Numbered from the stretch's first letter, positions 8,656-16,694 are shown. The stretch: DNA of 29,039 bases from a bacterium (GCA_030426445.1 JAUHYS010000002.1:1-29039); one strand, 5' to 3'. Notes: a model not told the origin generated them from the sequence alone. A program made the numbers and translations.

Positions 8656-9168
8656 ATGAATGAGCCTATAAAAAACAAAATACTCAACTGGGTCAAAAAA
8701 AATCCTGGTATATTTCTTGTTCAAGAAGAACAGAATGAGATTCTTTTACAAGAGCTACACTCCCAAAAAAAATTTAAAATCAATCCACTCCAAATTTTAG
8801 ACCACGAAGAGAAAAAAAACTCTCTCAACCCTCTGGAAAGCTACCTCGTTCTCCTCCTCGAAGACGGGTCGCAGTTTGTTTTATGTGCACAAGGCTTGGC
8901 CTTTCCGCCTGATTTTAGCAATAGCGGTCCGCTTAATTTACCTAATCCCGTCTACTGCATGAAGGACATCGAAAATTTTTTACATCAATTGCGCCACCTG
9001 GCCAGCGAAGAAGCTCGTCGCAAAGAAAGCTTGGAACTCATCTTAATTTTAATTGCGCTTTTAGACGGGGCAAAAAAAATCGGTCTTAACGTCGATTTAG
9101 AAACACAAGAGGTTGAAAAAATATTAGAGTTAATTGAGAGAGGGGCTTTTTTACCTAAAGTACATTAG
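8656..9168 (+). CDS. Hypothetical cytoplasmic protein
   Basis: I do not recognise this 170-residue protein. It has no signal peptide or confident TM segment. The N-terminal part alternates Lys-rich and hydrophobic stretches (NKILNWVKKNPGIFLV). A middle beta-like region (SYLVLLLEDGSQFVLCAQGL) precedes a helical C-terminal half with a strongly hydrophobic helix (LELILILIALLDGAKKIGL) and an amphipathic end (TQEVEKILELIERGAF). The ATG start has only weak upstream purines (AAAGAAA). The ECF sigma gene follows after a 124-base gap on the same strand, so cotranscription is possible but not indicated. Confidence 0.55.
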   Translation: MNEPIKNKILNWVKKNPGIFLVQEEQNEILLQELHSQKKFKINPLQILDHEEKKNSLNPLESYLVLLLEDGSQFVLCAQGLAFPPDFSNSGPLNLPNPVYCMKDIENFLHQLRHLASEEARRKESLELILILIALLDGAKKIGLNVDLETQEVEKILELIERGAFLPKVH

Positions 9169-9292
9169 AATAAACTTGTATTTACTCAATCAACAAATAA
9201 ACTAGACCTAAACCATAGATTAAAATCGTCTCTATGCAGTAGGGTAGGACCCTCGGAGTCGACTTTAAGCAGAATGAAAAAATAAAGAATTC

Positions 9293-9907
9293 ATGCTAAA
9301 CTCCGAGCTAAAAGAACATGAAGATAAGGCCTTGATTACTCAATATGTAAAAGGCGATATCAAGGCGTTTGAAAAATTATTCGACCGCCACAAGACCGCG
9401 ACCCTATTTTTGATTCGTCAGTATTTTCCTCAAAAAGAAAAGGCCGAAGAAATCTTTCAGGAAGTTTTTATGAAACTGATCGAAAAAATCAAACAATTTG
9501 AAAACCAAGGGTCTTTTAAGGCCTGGTTTTTCACCTTATGCCGCAATCACTGTATCGATCGTTTGCGCTATTATCAACGCCGACCCGAAACCGTGGACAG
9601 TGCTTTATCGGATACAGAAAACCCTCAAAAGTCTTTTATCGAAAATCAAGTTGCCGTGGAAGCCTCTGCGGAAAAGCACAGTGTAAGAACACAAACAGCT
9701 GATCATTTAAACACAGCACTCAATGAGCTGCCTCCCGAACAAAAAGAAACCTTATTACTTAAAGAAAGTGGAGGCCTGACTTTTGAAGAGGTCAGTGAGG
9801 TCATGCAAGTATCGGTCAATACCGCAAAAAGTCGCGCTCGCTACGCTCTGCAAAGTTTGCGCAGAAATTTAAAAAACAAGGCTTTTTTCAAGGAATTTAA
9901 TTCATGA
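9293..9907 (+). CDS. ECF (sigma-70 group 4) RNA polymerase sigma factor
   Basis: The 204-residue protein has the two ECF domains. Sigma region 2 covers about residues 14-85, with the core-binding segment FEKLFDRHKTATLFLIRQYF and the -10-recognition stretch GSFKAWFFTLCRNHCIDRLRYYQR. Sigma region 4 covers about residues 140-195, with LNELPPEQKETLLLKE and the helix-turn-helix TFEEVSEVMQVSVNTAKSR. ECF factors redirect RNA polymerase to a small regulon and are usually held inactive by a membrane anti-sigma factor. The stop overlaps the next start (ATGA), coupling it to the putative anti-sigma gene. The 124-base upstream gap contains a small dyad AGGGT/ACCCT at 9241-9253, but I could not identify an autoregulatory ECF promoter. 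Confidence 0.93.
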   Translation: MLNSELKEHEDKALITQYVKGDIKAFEKLFDRHKTATLFLIRQYFPQKEKAEEIFQEVFMKLIEKIKQFENQGSFKAWFFTLCRNHCIDRLRYYQRRPETVDSALSDTENPQKSFIENQVAVEASAEKHSVRTQTADHLNTALNELPPEQKETLLLKESGGLTFEEVSEVMQVSVNTAKSRARYALQSLRRNLKNKAFFKEFNS

Positions 9908-11091
9908 ACGTAGAAAAATCACATGTAGAAATTCCCGAGCTTTTTGAAAAGGCACTGAGCGGAAAAACCCTGAGTGCGGATGAACAGCTGGAGTTAGAAA
10001 AACTTAAAAACAGTTCAAAAGAACATCAAGAAATGTGGAATGAGCTGCAGACACTCCAAGCAGAGATTAAAAAATTACCCTTTGATATACAGCCTAGCGA
10101 ACTGACCCGTGCCCGTATTCTCAAAGCAGCCAAACAGGCTATTGAAGAAGATAAAAAAGAAAAAACACATTGGCTCAAGCCCCTCAGTTTGGTTGCAGCA
10201 ATGGCCGTCCTGGTTCTAGGCATTACTTATTTTTCAAATTATTTCAGTCAAGAAAACCAAGCTCCAAAACAATACTCTTTCAACTTTGAAACAGCGAGTG
10301 AAAAAACGCCCGCGACTCTCTCTAATATAGAACAAGAAGATCAAGCTCCTAAAACTGCCAAAGAGCCTCAACCCACCCAAATTGCAAGAAAGGAAAAATC
10401 ACTCAACGAACAAAAATCGATCGCAAGCAATGCTTATGACCTGCTCTATTCCAATCAAAAAGAGGGAATGCGATCTAAAAGAGGCTACCCAGAAAAACCC
10501 TCACTCGAAGGCAAACTCAAGTCCGAACCCAGGGTAGCGACTGAGGATCGGATAGATAAAAAAGGCGAAGCGGATTCGGGGGGCACTTTTTTTGCGAATG
10601 AAAATAAAAATAAACTCAAGGATGACACGGTTGAAGCGGCAGCACCGATGGCAGATTTAGCAGAACCTAAAACTTCAGTTCAGCCTTCCACCGCACCCAT
10701 GAGTCCACAAATACCTTCACCGCAAGAAAAGTCTTTAGTCCTAAGCGGCCCACAAGCGAGCCCTCCTAAAAATCAGAAGCCCATTGGAAGCACATCTTCT
10801 CCTATTAAATATGATACTGAATCCAAAAGCTCTCATGCAGGAGGGTCTCTGAGTCGCCCTGAAACTGTAGAAACAAACTCTAAAGAAGAACAGCCAAAAT
10901 CTCGAGAAAAAATTATGGAATCTGCACGAAAAAAAATGAAAGAAAAAAAATACGCAGAGGCCTATCAAGAACTTCTCAAGGCTCAAAAAATCAAAGACGA
11001 TCAAGAAGTCAAAAAGCTTATCCAGTTTTGTAAAAATAAACTGCAAGAAATCAACACAAAGGCTAGCGAGATCCCAGCTGACGCACAATGA
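9904..11091 (+). CDS. Putative membrane-anchored anti-sigma factor with low-complexity extracytoplasmic region
   Basis: The 395-residue protein is called mainly by context, since it overlaps the ECF sigma gene by four bases. Residues 1-90 form a helical cytoplasmic domain (PELFEKALSGKTLSADEQLELEKL) with the layout of short anti-sigma domains but no HxxxCxxC zinc motif. A single TM helix lies at about 91-113 (LKPLSLVAAMAVLVLGITYF). Residues 114-325 are Pro/Lys/Ser/Glu-rich and probably disordered. The C-terminal 60 residues are helical, with a TPR-like hairpin (ARKKMKEKKYAEAYQELLKA). This fits N-in topology with a periplasmic sensor or anchoring region. Its 3' end overlaps the convergent deaminase gene by 29 bases. 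Confidence 0.68.
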   Translation: MNVEKSHVEIPELFEKALSGKTLSADEQLELEKLKNSSKEHQEMWNELQTLQAEIKKLPFDIQPSELTRARILKAAKQAIEEDKKEKTHWLKPLSLVAAMAVLVLGITYFSNYFSQENQAPKQYSFNFETASEKTPATLSNIEQEDQAPKTAKEPQPTQIARKEKSLNEQKSIASNAYDLLYSNQKEGMRSKRGYPEKPSLEGKLKSEPRVATEDRIDKKGEADSGGTFFANENKNKLKDDTVEAAAPMADLAEPKTSVQPSTAPMSPQIPSPQEKSLVLSGPQASPPKNQKPIGSTSSPIKYDTESKSSHAGGSLSRPETVETNSKEEQPKSREKIMESARKKMKEKKYAEAYQELLKAQKIKDDQEVKKLIQFCKNKLQEINTKASEIPADAQ

Positions 11092-12064
11092 TTCCAGCTT
11101 CTTGCAAGAGTTTTAACGTTTCCACACCCATTTCATACTGGGAGCTATAAATCACTTCGCTAATTCCACTGTTTAAAATCATCTTGCTACAAATCAAACA
11201 AGGCGAAAAAGTCGAATACAGACTGCTTCCTTTGATACTCACCCCATGATAAGCCGCCTGCACAATGGCGTTTTCTTCGGCATGGCTACAAAAGCATTCG
11301 CCCAAGCTGACACCGGATTTCTCAAAGGAGTGACAACGCGGGCAGCCACCTTCGTTGCAGTTTTTAATCCCACGCGGAGTCCCATTATAGCCCGTCGAAA
11401 TAATGCGACGATCCCGAACAATCACGGCCGCAACTTTGCGCTTCATGCAATTACTGCGCAGCGCAACCATTTGGGCGATGTTCATAAAATATTCGTCCCA
11501 ATCAGGTCTTTTTTTTTGTGAAGAAAATTGACGAATGAGTTCTTTAACGCGCTGTCTTAATTCTTCGAGGCTTAAAGAATTTTCTAAGCCTGCATCGGCC
11601 AAAAGGGCCGTGGCATCCAATTGTTGGGCATTGGGATCGGCGTTTTGGGCTTCGCGCTTTTCAAGTTCTTGAAAGGCCGGTAAATCTTGCGGATCTCCCT
11701 CGCGTTTTCTTGATTTGATGCGGGCAAAACGCTCCTCCACTGGAGCAATCACATGAACCAATCTAAAATCTTTGAGACGCCGCAATACTTCGACTTCGCG
11801 TGGGTTGCGGATTGAATCCACCACATAGTTTTTATCGATCTCGATCTTTTGCAAAGCGCGATCCGCCAAAACCCCTCCCCCATAAAGTTGGCGCATTTCT
11901 TGCCCTACTTTAATGAGGTTTTCACGGGTCACTTCCATGCCTCGATGAAGCAATTCTTCTCGAAGTTGGTCCGATAAAGAAAGGTAATAAAAACCGCCTT
12001 CTTGCAAAACTTTGGCAACTTCACCCTTGCCAGAAGCATTTTTTCCAGTAAGACCTATTATCAT
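11063..12064 (-). CDS. P-loop nucleotide kinase-like / dCMP deaminase fusion
   Basis: This is a two-domain protein of 333 residues from the chosen ATG at 12064. The N-terminal domain (about 1-180) begins MIIGLTGKNASGKGEVAK, a dephospho-CoA-kinase-like P-loop with Lys kept but Gly after it. It continues with VVDSIRNPREVEVL and an Arg-rich lid. The C-terminal domain is a zinc dCMP/cytidine deaminase: HAEENA supplies the zinc His and catalytic Glu, SPCLICSKM the two zinc Cys, and GGCPRCHSF an accessory Cys/His cluster typical of dCMP deaminases. The reaction is dCMP to dUMP, feeding dTMP synthesis. The frame stays open to 12145, but that extension is antisense to the signal peptide of the divergent peptidase. 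I therefore prefer 12064. Confidence 0.85.
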   Translation of the reverse strand: MIIGLTGKNASGKGEVAKVLQEGGFYYLSLSDQLREELLHRGMEVTRENLIKVGQEMRQLYGGGVLADRALQKIEIDKNYVVDSIRNPREVEVLRRLKDFRLVHVIAPVEERFARIKSRKREGDPQDLPAFQELEKREAQNADPNAQQLDATALLADAGLENSLSLEELRQRVKELIRQFSSQKKRPDWDEYFMNIAQMVALRSNCMKRKVAAVIVRDRRIISTGYNGTPRGIKNCNEGGCPRCHSFEKSGVSLGECFCSHAEENAIVQAAYHGVSIKGSSLYSTFSPCLICSKMILNSGISEVIYSSQYEMGVETLKLLQEAGIIVRQLGSR

Positions 12065-12116
12065 GTTCCATGCGTTAGCTAAATTTAATAAGAAATGCAA
12101 TATAAGGATCATCGAA

Positions 12117-13067
12117 ATGACAAGCCCCCTTAAAAAAGTTTTCATTCCCTTTCTCTCTCTTTTATTGATGGGAAGTTTCTTCTTCTCCTTACAGGCTCAA
12201 GAGAGCACGCTCAAGCCTTCACGCTTTATTTATAGGGGAGATGGTTCCTTAGTTCTGCAAGGACAAACCATTGTATTTCGTAACGCACAAGGAGCGTATC
12301 AAGAAGCCGCTCTTAAAAAAATTCATCAACTTTTTAAGGCGAATTGGCAAGAGGAGCACGAAAGACTTTCTCTGCGCTTTATTGAAATGATGGACTACCT
12401 ACAAGACCAACTTAATGGAGGCAACTACACCCTGCGTTCGGGATACCGCAGTCCAAAAAATAATCAGGGCCTACGTAATCAAGGCAAGCTCGCTGCCCAA
12501 TCCAGCATGCATATCGAAGGCGCAGCTGCCGACTTAAAACTTAGTAAAGTAGCCTCTTCTCAAGTTTTTGAATACGTAAAAAATTTAAACTGTTGTGGGA
12601 TTGGTTGGTACGGCAGCGCACACTTTCATTTAGACACCGGTCCGGCAAGGTATTGGGGAGCGACAACCAGTAAAACCGAAGACAAAACTCCGCAGCAAAA
12701 TGCTAAGATCATTTTACAAAGTGACTTTGATATTTATTACCCCGGAGAAAAAATCGATTTAAAATTTATGCGGATCACTCAATTTCCTATTGGAGTCCCC
12801 GCTCAAATTTCACTGGTTAAACTTGAGGAAAATGAAGCCCCACAAAAAATAGCTGAACTGGCATTAACTTTTCCTTCAGAAGTTTCTAAAGAAGAAGCTT
12901 GCCCCATTATACAGACACGAGCCCAAGCCAGAAAAATTTTCACTCAGCTTCCTCAAAAACTCAAAGCAGGCAGCTATGCTATCTCAGTCAAATTTTGTAA
13001 TCGATATAATTATCAAAAAATGCCCGAGAGTATTTTATCACGCAGTTTTCAAATCAAAGAAAAATAA
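12117..13067 (+). CDS. Exported M15-type (YcbK/DUF882-like) murein peptidase
   Basis: The protein is 316 residues from the ATG at 12117, which has AAGGA 8 bases upstream and opens a clear signal peptide (MTSPLKKVFIPFLSLLLMGS, cleavage near LQAQ). The catalytic domain carries the M15 zinc arrangement: SGYRSPKNN near 108-116, SMHIEGAAAD with His132 and Asp139, and GSAHFHLDTGPARYW with His169/His171. YcbK/MepK-type enzymes cut peptidoglycan cross-links in the periplasm. Residues 190-316 form an unrecognised C-terminal extension, beta-rich by eye (DIYYPGEKIDLKFMRI), possibly a wall-binding domain. It is divergent from the deaminase fusion across 52 bases and sits upstream of uppP, a fitting cell-wall neighbour. 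An earlier in-frame start near 12012 lies inside the opposing gene and was rejected. Confidence 0.86.
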   Translation: MTSPLKKVFIPFLSLLLMGSFFFSLQAQESTLKPSRFIYRGDGSLVLQGQTIVFRNAQGAYQEAALKKIHQLFKANWQEEHERLSLRFIEMMDYLQDQLNGGNYTLRSGYRSPKNNQGLRNQGKLAAQSSMHIEGAAADLKLSKVASSQVFEYVKNLNCCGIGWYGSAHFHLDTGPARYWGATTSKTEDKTPQQNAKIILQSDFDIYYPGEKIDLKFMRITQFPIGVPAQISLVKLEENEAPQKIAELALTFPSEVSKEEACPIIQTRAQARKIFTQLPQKLKAGSYAISVKFCNRYNYQKMPESILSRSFQIKEK

Positions 13068-13165
13068 GAAAAAACTCTATTCAAAATTTATAGACTGTGC
13101 TTGAAGAGTGGGTGTTTAAAAAAACGACTTTTCTTTAAAAAGCTTAGAATAAATAAAGAAAAAAC

Positions 13166-13978
13166 ATGCAAATTTGGGAAGCCATTTTATTAGGAATCGT
13201 TCAAGGCCTGGGAGAATTCCTTCCTATTTCAAGTTCAGCCCACCTCTATATGTTTAACGAGTGGTTCAAGATGGATTCACCTGGTCTGGCTTTTGATATC
13301 GCATTACACTTGGGCACGCTCATTTCTCTCTTGGCTTTTTTTTACAAAGACTGGATCAAACTTACTGCGGCTTTTTTTTCTTCACTAAAAAAGATCCCTC
13401 AACAAAAAGAAAAGCTCAACGAGTACGAACGCCTGATTTGGCTGATCATCCTAGGCACCATTCCGGTAGTCATTTTTGCTTTAGCGTTTGAAGACGCTAT
13501 CGAAAACCAATGGCGGCAGGCTTGGATTATCGGCATGAATATGGCTTGCTTTGGTATTTTGCTCGGCTGGGCAGACCGCCGCAGTCAAAAAAATAGAAAT
13601 ATGGAGCAGCTCAATTGGAAAGACTCTCTGTCTATTGGTATTGTCCAATGTTTAGCATTGATTCCTGGCACCAGTCGTTCAGGGGTCACCATTACTGGCG
13701 GGCTTTTTCGTAACCTGGACCGCAGCTCAGCGGCACGTTTTTCATTTTTGTTAAGCACCCCGGCAGTATTGGGAGCAGCCATTTTAAAACTCCCCAAATT
13801 TTTTAATGAAAGTTTTGACCTGCCTGTTTTGATTGGCATTCTCACTAGCGCTATTGTCGGTTTTTTGGCGATTAAGTATATGCTCTATTTTTTAAAAAAA
13901 TATTCCTTTTTGTTTTATATTGTTTATCGTTTGCTTTTTGCTGCTTGTGTTTTCTTGGGCTTATATTGGAGTCATTAA
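13166..13978 (+). CDS. uppP: Undecaprenyl-diphosphatase UppP (BacA)
   Basis: The 270-residue polytopic membrane enzyme matches UppP in length and in both signature motifs. These are the (E/Q)xxxE segment (GIVQGLGEFLPISSSAH, Gln13 and Glu17) and the PGxSRSxxT motif (IPGTSRSGVTITGGLF), with about eight hydrophobic helices. It removes a phosphate from undecaprenyl diphosphate at the membrane, recycling the lipid carrier for peptidoglycan and other envelope polymers. Overproduction gives bacitracin resistance in known species. The start ATG at 13166 has weak purine-rich upstream sequence. It follows the exported peptidase by 98 bases on the same strand. Confidence 0.96.
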   Translation: MQIWEAILLGIVQGLGEFLPISSSAHLYMFNEWFKMDSPGLAFDIALHLGTLISLLAFFYKDWIKLTAAFFSSLKKIPQQKEKLNEYERLIWLIILGTIPVVIFALAFEDAIENQWRQAWIIGMNMACFGILLGWADRRSQKNRNMEQLNWKDSLSIGIVQCLALIPGTSRSGVTITGGLFRNLDRSSAARFSFLLSTPAVLGAAILKLPKFFNESFDLPVLIGILTSAIVGFLAIKYMLYFLKKYSFLFYIVYRLLFAACVFLGLYWSH

Positions 13979-14070
13979 AAAAATTCTAAATAATCAAAGG
14001 CGACTTGCCATTCTATTTTTAGTCTTTCATAATTATACATGGATGCTTGGTTAGAGTTAAAAAGAGGGAG

Positions 14071-14109
14071 GGACCGTACTCGCCATTCTTATAAAGTGTA
14101 CGGCCTTTT
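14071..14109 (+). terminator. Possible terminator downstream of uppP
   Basis: GG-A-CCGTAC (14071-14079, one bulged A) pairs with GTACGGCC (14098-14105) around an 18-base loop and is followed by TTTT. It lies 93 bases after the uppP stop. The long loop and short T run make it weak. Confidence 0.35.
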
Positions 14110-14142
14110 AAAAAAATCAAAAATAAGAAAACAGTCAAATGA

Positions 14143-14167
14143 GTTGGAAGCTTTCAACCCATATGGG
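14143..14167. promoter_or_regulatory. Adjacent palindromes upstream of a small exported protein gene
   Basis: A near-perfect palindrome GTTGGAAGCTTTCAAC (14143-14158) abuts a perfect one, CCCATATGGG (14158-14167), 39 bases before the start codon at 14206. The position suits an operator or a structured 5' leader. No confident -35/-10 pair was identified. Confidence 0.35.
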
Positions 14168-14205
14168 GTAAACTGCACCTTAATTTAATTGTGGAGGAAA
14201 GAAAA

Positions 14206-14559
14206 ATGAAGAAGAGACTTTTAAGCTATATTGCCTTAGCTGGCTTTGCTTTCGGAACATTGGGGTTTACAATGAGTTCTCATGCGTTTGAAACCATCAA
14301 GGGTTTATCCGTAACGACAACTGATGCCGCAACGGGTTCTACTGTCAATACATTAACCTTTAATAGTCAACATGCAACGAACTCTGATTCTCTACATGTT
14401 TACCTTTCAGATGGAGGAACAGTTTATAAGGCTACTATTTCTTCCGATGACTTTATGATGAGTAGAGATGGTAGCTCTGTCACAATAACTGCTCCAATTT
14501 CGGTATATAATAGTGGAAGCGCAACTCTTAAGGGTACTACCAGTGGCAGCACGCGATAA
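14206..14559 (+). CDS. Small exported beta-rich protein of unknown function
   Basis: The protein is 117 residues from ATG 14206, which has a strong GGAGG Shine-Dalgarno 8 bases upstream. An in-frame GTG at 14191 overlaps that site and is rejected. It has a classical signal peptide (MKKRLLSYIALAGFAFGTLG, cleavage near SSHAF). The roughly 90-residue mature protein is Ser/Thr/Gly-rich with alternating hydrophobic residues, suggesting beta strands (GLSVTTTDAATGSTVNTLTF, VTITAPISVYNSGSATLKG). It has no Cys and no catalytic motif I recognise. It stands alone between upstream palindromes and a strong terminator, an arrangement suggesting an abundant monocistronic product. Surface, fibre or periplasmic roles are guesses. 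Confidence 0.7.
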   Translation: MKKRLLSYIALAGFAFGTLGFTMSSHAFETIKGLSVTTTDAATGSTVNTLTFNSQHATNSDSLHVYLSDGGTVYKATISSDDFMMSRDGSSVTITAPISVYNSGSATLKGTTSGSTR

Positions 14560-14581
14560 TAGTTAGAATTAAACAAAAATG

Positions 14582-14617
14582 AAAAAGCCTTGTCTTAAAT
14601 TTACGATAAGGCTTTTT
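14582..14617 (+). terminator. Strong rho-independent terminator
   Basis: AAAAAGCCTTGTC (14582-14594) pairs with GATAAGGCTTTTT (14605-14617) around a 10-base loop, with one G-T wobble, and ends in a T tract. It lies 23 bases after the stop of the small exported protein gene. Confidence 0.9.
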
Positions 14618-14709
14618 TATTTAGAGAAACCTAAATGCTAAGTCGACTAAAGCATGAAAAATACTAGAAGAGAAATATAAAGCAAACCCTTTTTAACATT
14701 AAAAAAACT

Positions 14710-15108
14710 TTAAGGATTATCCCCAAAACCACTGCCATCAATGCTATGTACATCTTCCCAATTAATTTTTTCGGAACGCAGTTTTCCGTCCGGACCGTGG
14801 CTGGCAAAAGGTGGGGTGCCTTCGGTTACATAACGTTTAAGAGATTGGTAATTTTCGAGTTGATTGCGGCCTGCATTAATTGCCTTTTCGGCCGCTCGGG
14901 TTCTGCGGTGGTAGTCAACGGAGTAATTAAGGGCTCCAAAAAATTGATCGATCCCAAACATAGCTTTTTGTGCGTTGGTGGCATAGTTCCAAAAATATGA
15001 ATAATTTGCAATATCGTTATAATAACCCGTGCCACCATAATATTGTGCTTGTGTAGAAGAGCTCCACAACATAAAAGAAAATAATAATAAAAACGAAAAC
15101 TTACGCAT
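14710..15108 (-). CDS. Small exported Tyr/Asn-rich protein of unknown function
   Basis: The 132-residue protein has a clear signal peptide (MRKFSFLLLFSFMLWSSSTQ, cleavage after AQA-like TQAQ). The mature N-terminus is very rich in aromatic residues and Gly/Asn (YYGGTGYYNDIANYSYFWNY). A helical middle (RTRAAEKAINAGRNQLENYQ) and a polar C-terminus (HGPDGKLRSEKINWEDVHS) follow. The start ATG has AGAGG about 6 bases upstream. No family is recognised. It faces the other small exported protein gene convergently across the terminator at 14582-14617; its own terminator is not obvious. The two small proteins do not look homologous. Confidence 0.62.
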   Translation of the reverse strand: MRKFSFLLLFSFMLWSSSTQAQYYGGTGYYNDIANYSYFWNYATNAQKAMFGIDQFFGALNYSVDYHRRTRAAEKAINAGRNQLENYQSLKRYVTEGTPPFASHGPDGKLRSEKINWEDVHSIDGSGFGDNP

Positions 15109-15264
15109 AAAAACCTCTTATTTTATCCAAACTTGAACCATACTCGCTACCTATTCATTTATCGGCTTATTTCTATCATAGATTGCGTAAAAAAACAAAA
15201 TTTTTGCCATTGATTAACATATCATTTTCATTTTTAAAACCAGCAGAATGAAAAATACTATTTT

Positions 15265-15314
15265 TTTTGCTTTGGGGCAAAATAAATTGCTTTTTTTTTT
15301 GCTTTGAGGCAAAA
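15265..15314 (+). promoter_or_regulatory. Two copies of a TTTTGC-N6-GCAAAA dyad before the DUF4143 ATPase
   Basis: The 18-base dyads TTTTGCTTTGGGGCAAAA (15265-15282) and TTTTGCTTTGAGGCAAAA (15297-15314) differ at one base and are spaced 32 bases apart, about three helical turns. The second ends 8 bases before the ATG and covers the only Shine-Dalgarno-like bases (GAGG). The layout suits an operator pair for autoregulation, or an RNA hairpin that controls translation. Confidence 0.55.
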
Positions 15315-15322
15315 TTATTAGC

Positions 15323-16501
15323 ATGAAGGCCCGTTCACTATTTCCTGCGATTTTACAAGACCTTAAATCGAAAAAAATGGTCTTTTTGGCTGGACCTCGT
15401 CAGGTTGGCAAAACAACCTTAGCCCAACAAATTTTAACCCAAGCTAAAAACTCGGCTTATTTAAACTGGGACAACCGCTCACATCGCAAGCAAATATTAA
15501 ATGTTCAATGGCCAGAGGCCCCTGCCTGCATTGTCTTAGATGAACTCCACAAATACCGAACTTGGAAAGGCTTTATTAAAGGCGAATACGATGTTCACAA
15601 AGATCACTATCAGTTTATAATTACAGGTTCCGCACGCATGGATCTTTATCGCCGTAGTTCAGATTCTTTACAAGGTCGCTATCACCACCTACGACTGCAC
15701 CCTTTTTCTTTAAATGAACTCAGCAAACAACTCCCTAAATTAAAGCCCTCAGAAAAACTCAAATTTAAAGACAAAGACTTAGACAAGGCACAAGAAAACT
15801 TAGAACGATTATTTGACTATAGCGGTTTCCCCGAACCTCTGCTCAAAGCTTCTCCCCAAAACCATCGCCGTTGGCAGAAAGAACGCTTAGACAGATTTTT
15901 TAGGGAAGATGTCCGTGACTTAGAGAACATCCGTGATCTTGCTAGCTTAGAACTACTCGCCGATCTCTTACCCGAAAAAATTGGATCACCTATTTCTTTA
16001 AATTCTTTACGGGAGGATTTAGAAGTTAGCCACCGTGCGGTCAGTCATTGGATGGATGTCTTAGACCGCTTGTATTACAGCTTTCGGATTCAGCCCTTCA
16101 GCAGTTCAAAAATTCGCTCTTTAAAAAAAGAGGCCAAGGTCTATCTTTGGGATTGGACCTTAATTGATGACCCCGCACTTCGTTTTGAAAACCTAATGGC
16201 TTCTCATTTACTAAAACTTTGCCATTTTTTAGAGGATACTGAGGGTTATCCCATGGGATTGTATTACCTACGCGATGTAGATAAACGTGAAGTTGATTTT
16301 GTCGTGACACTTAAGAGAAAAGTATGGTTTGTTGTTGAAGCAAAGTTTAAGTCTGATCAAATTTCGTCTCACCTCAAGTATTTTCAAAAACGCTTGGATA
16401 TTCCGTTTAGCTTTCAAGTGACTTACCAAAACTTCAGAGATTATGTACAAAATGGAATTCACTTATTGCCGGCTGCAAAATTCTTGAGTGCTTTAGTTTA
16501 A
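15323..16501 (+). CDS. AAA-family ATPase with DUF4143 domain
   Basis: The 392-residue protein matches the two-part AAA_14/DUF4143 architecture. Walker A is GPRQVGKTT at residues 24-32, Walker B is IVLDELHKYRTWK around Asp73, and the sensor-like ITGSARMD follows. The DUF4143 half has LLPEKIGSPISLNSLREDL (winged-helix-like), LDRLYYSFRIQPF, KVYLWDW and the nuclease-fold-like end REVDFVVTLKRKVWFVVEAK. Such genes are common, patchily distributed and horizontally mobile; their cellular role is poorly known, and a PD-(D/E)xK-like fold has been proposed for the C-terminal part. Here D-x(n)-E-A-K is visible in the last 90 residues. It is preceded by two dyads and followed by a decayed paralogue. Confidence 0.88.
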   Translation: MKARSLFPAILQDLKSKKMVFLAGPRQVGKTTLAQQILTQAKNSAYLNWDNRSHRKQILNVQWPEAPACIVLDELHKYRTWKGFIKGEYDVHKDHYQFIITGSARMDLYRRSSDSLQGRYHHLRLHPFSLNELSKQLPKLKPSEKLKFKDKDLDKAQENLERLFDYSGFPEPLLKASPQNHRRWQKERLDRFFREDVRDLENIRDLASLELLADLLPEKIGSPISLNSLREDLEVSHRAVSHWMDVLDRLYYSFRIQPFSSSKIRSLKKEAKVYLWDWTLIDDPALRFENLMASHLLKLCHFLEDTEGYPMGLYYLRDVDKREVDFVVTLKRKVWFVVEAKFKSDQISSHLKYFQKRLDIPFSFQVTYQNFRDYVQNGIHLLPAAKFLSALV

Positions 16502-16694
16502 TGAATTCTTTATTAACTCATTCAAGTGAGAATAAGCCACCGTTAGTACACATAACTTAAAGACCTCAAGCGCAAAAAATTAACACAGTGGAAGCACTAC
16601 CGTGGCAAATGGGTTTTAAAGCTATTGGCCTAGGCTAAAAGTCAGAATCTTGAATATGTTTTTTAAGAACGCTGCCTTCGTCATGCTCATATTT

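Noticed and set aside
9169..9292. Autoregulated ECF promoter before the sigma gene
   Set aside because: A CGTCT sequence lies near 9228, but no AAC-type -35 occurs at the right distance. It was not strong enough to annotate.
10741..11088. 115-codon Phe-rich frame antisense to the putative anti-sigma gene
   Set aside because: It mirrors the Lys/Glu-rich low-complexity coding on the plus strand, so the Phe/Ser richness is a by-product. It has no start signals.
12065..12145. N-terminal extension of the deaminase fusion that looks like a signal peptide
   Set aside because: It is the antisense of the divergent peptidase's signal-peptide region. The P-loop begins at Met 12064, and an exported cytoplasmic nucleotide enzyme makes no sense.
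13979..14190. Small RNA or tRNA gene in the uppP downstream gap
   Set aside because: Only a bulged hairpin and palindromes were found. No cloverleaf or tRNA consensus blocks are present.
16502..16694. Possible gene remnant between the two DUF4143 loci (a short piece reading WKHYRGKWVLKLLA)
   Set aside because: Only about 20 residues are open, and there is no start signal or family match I can support.
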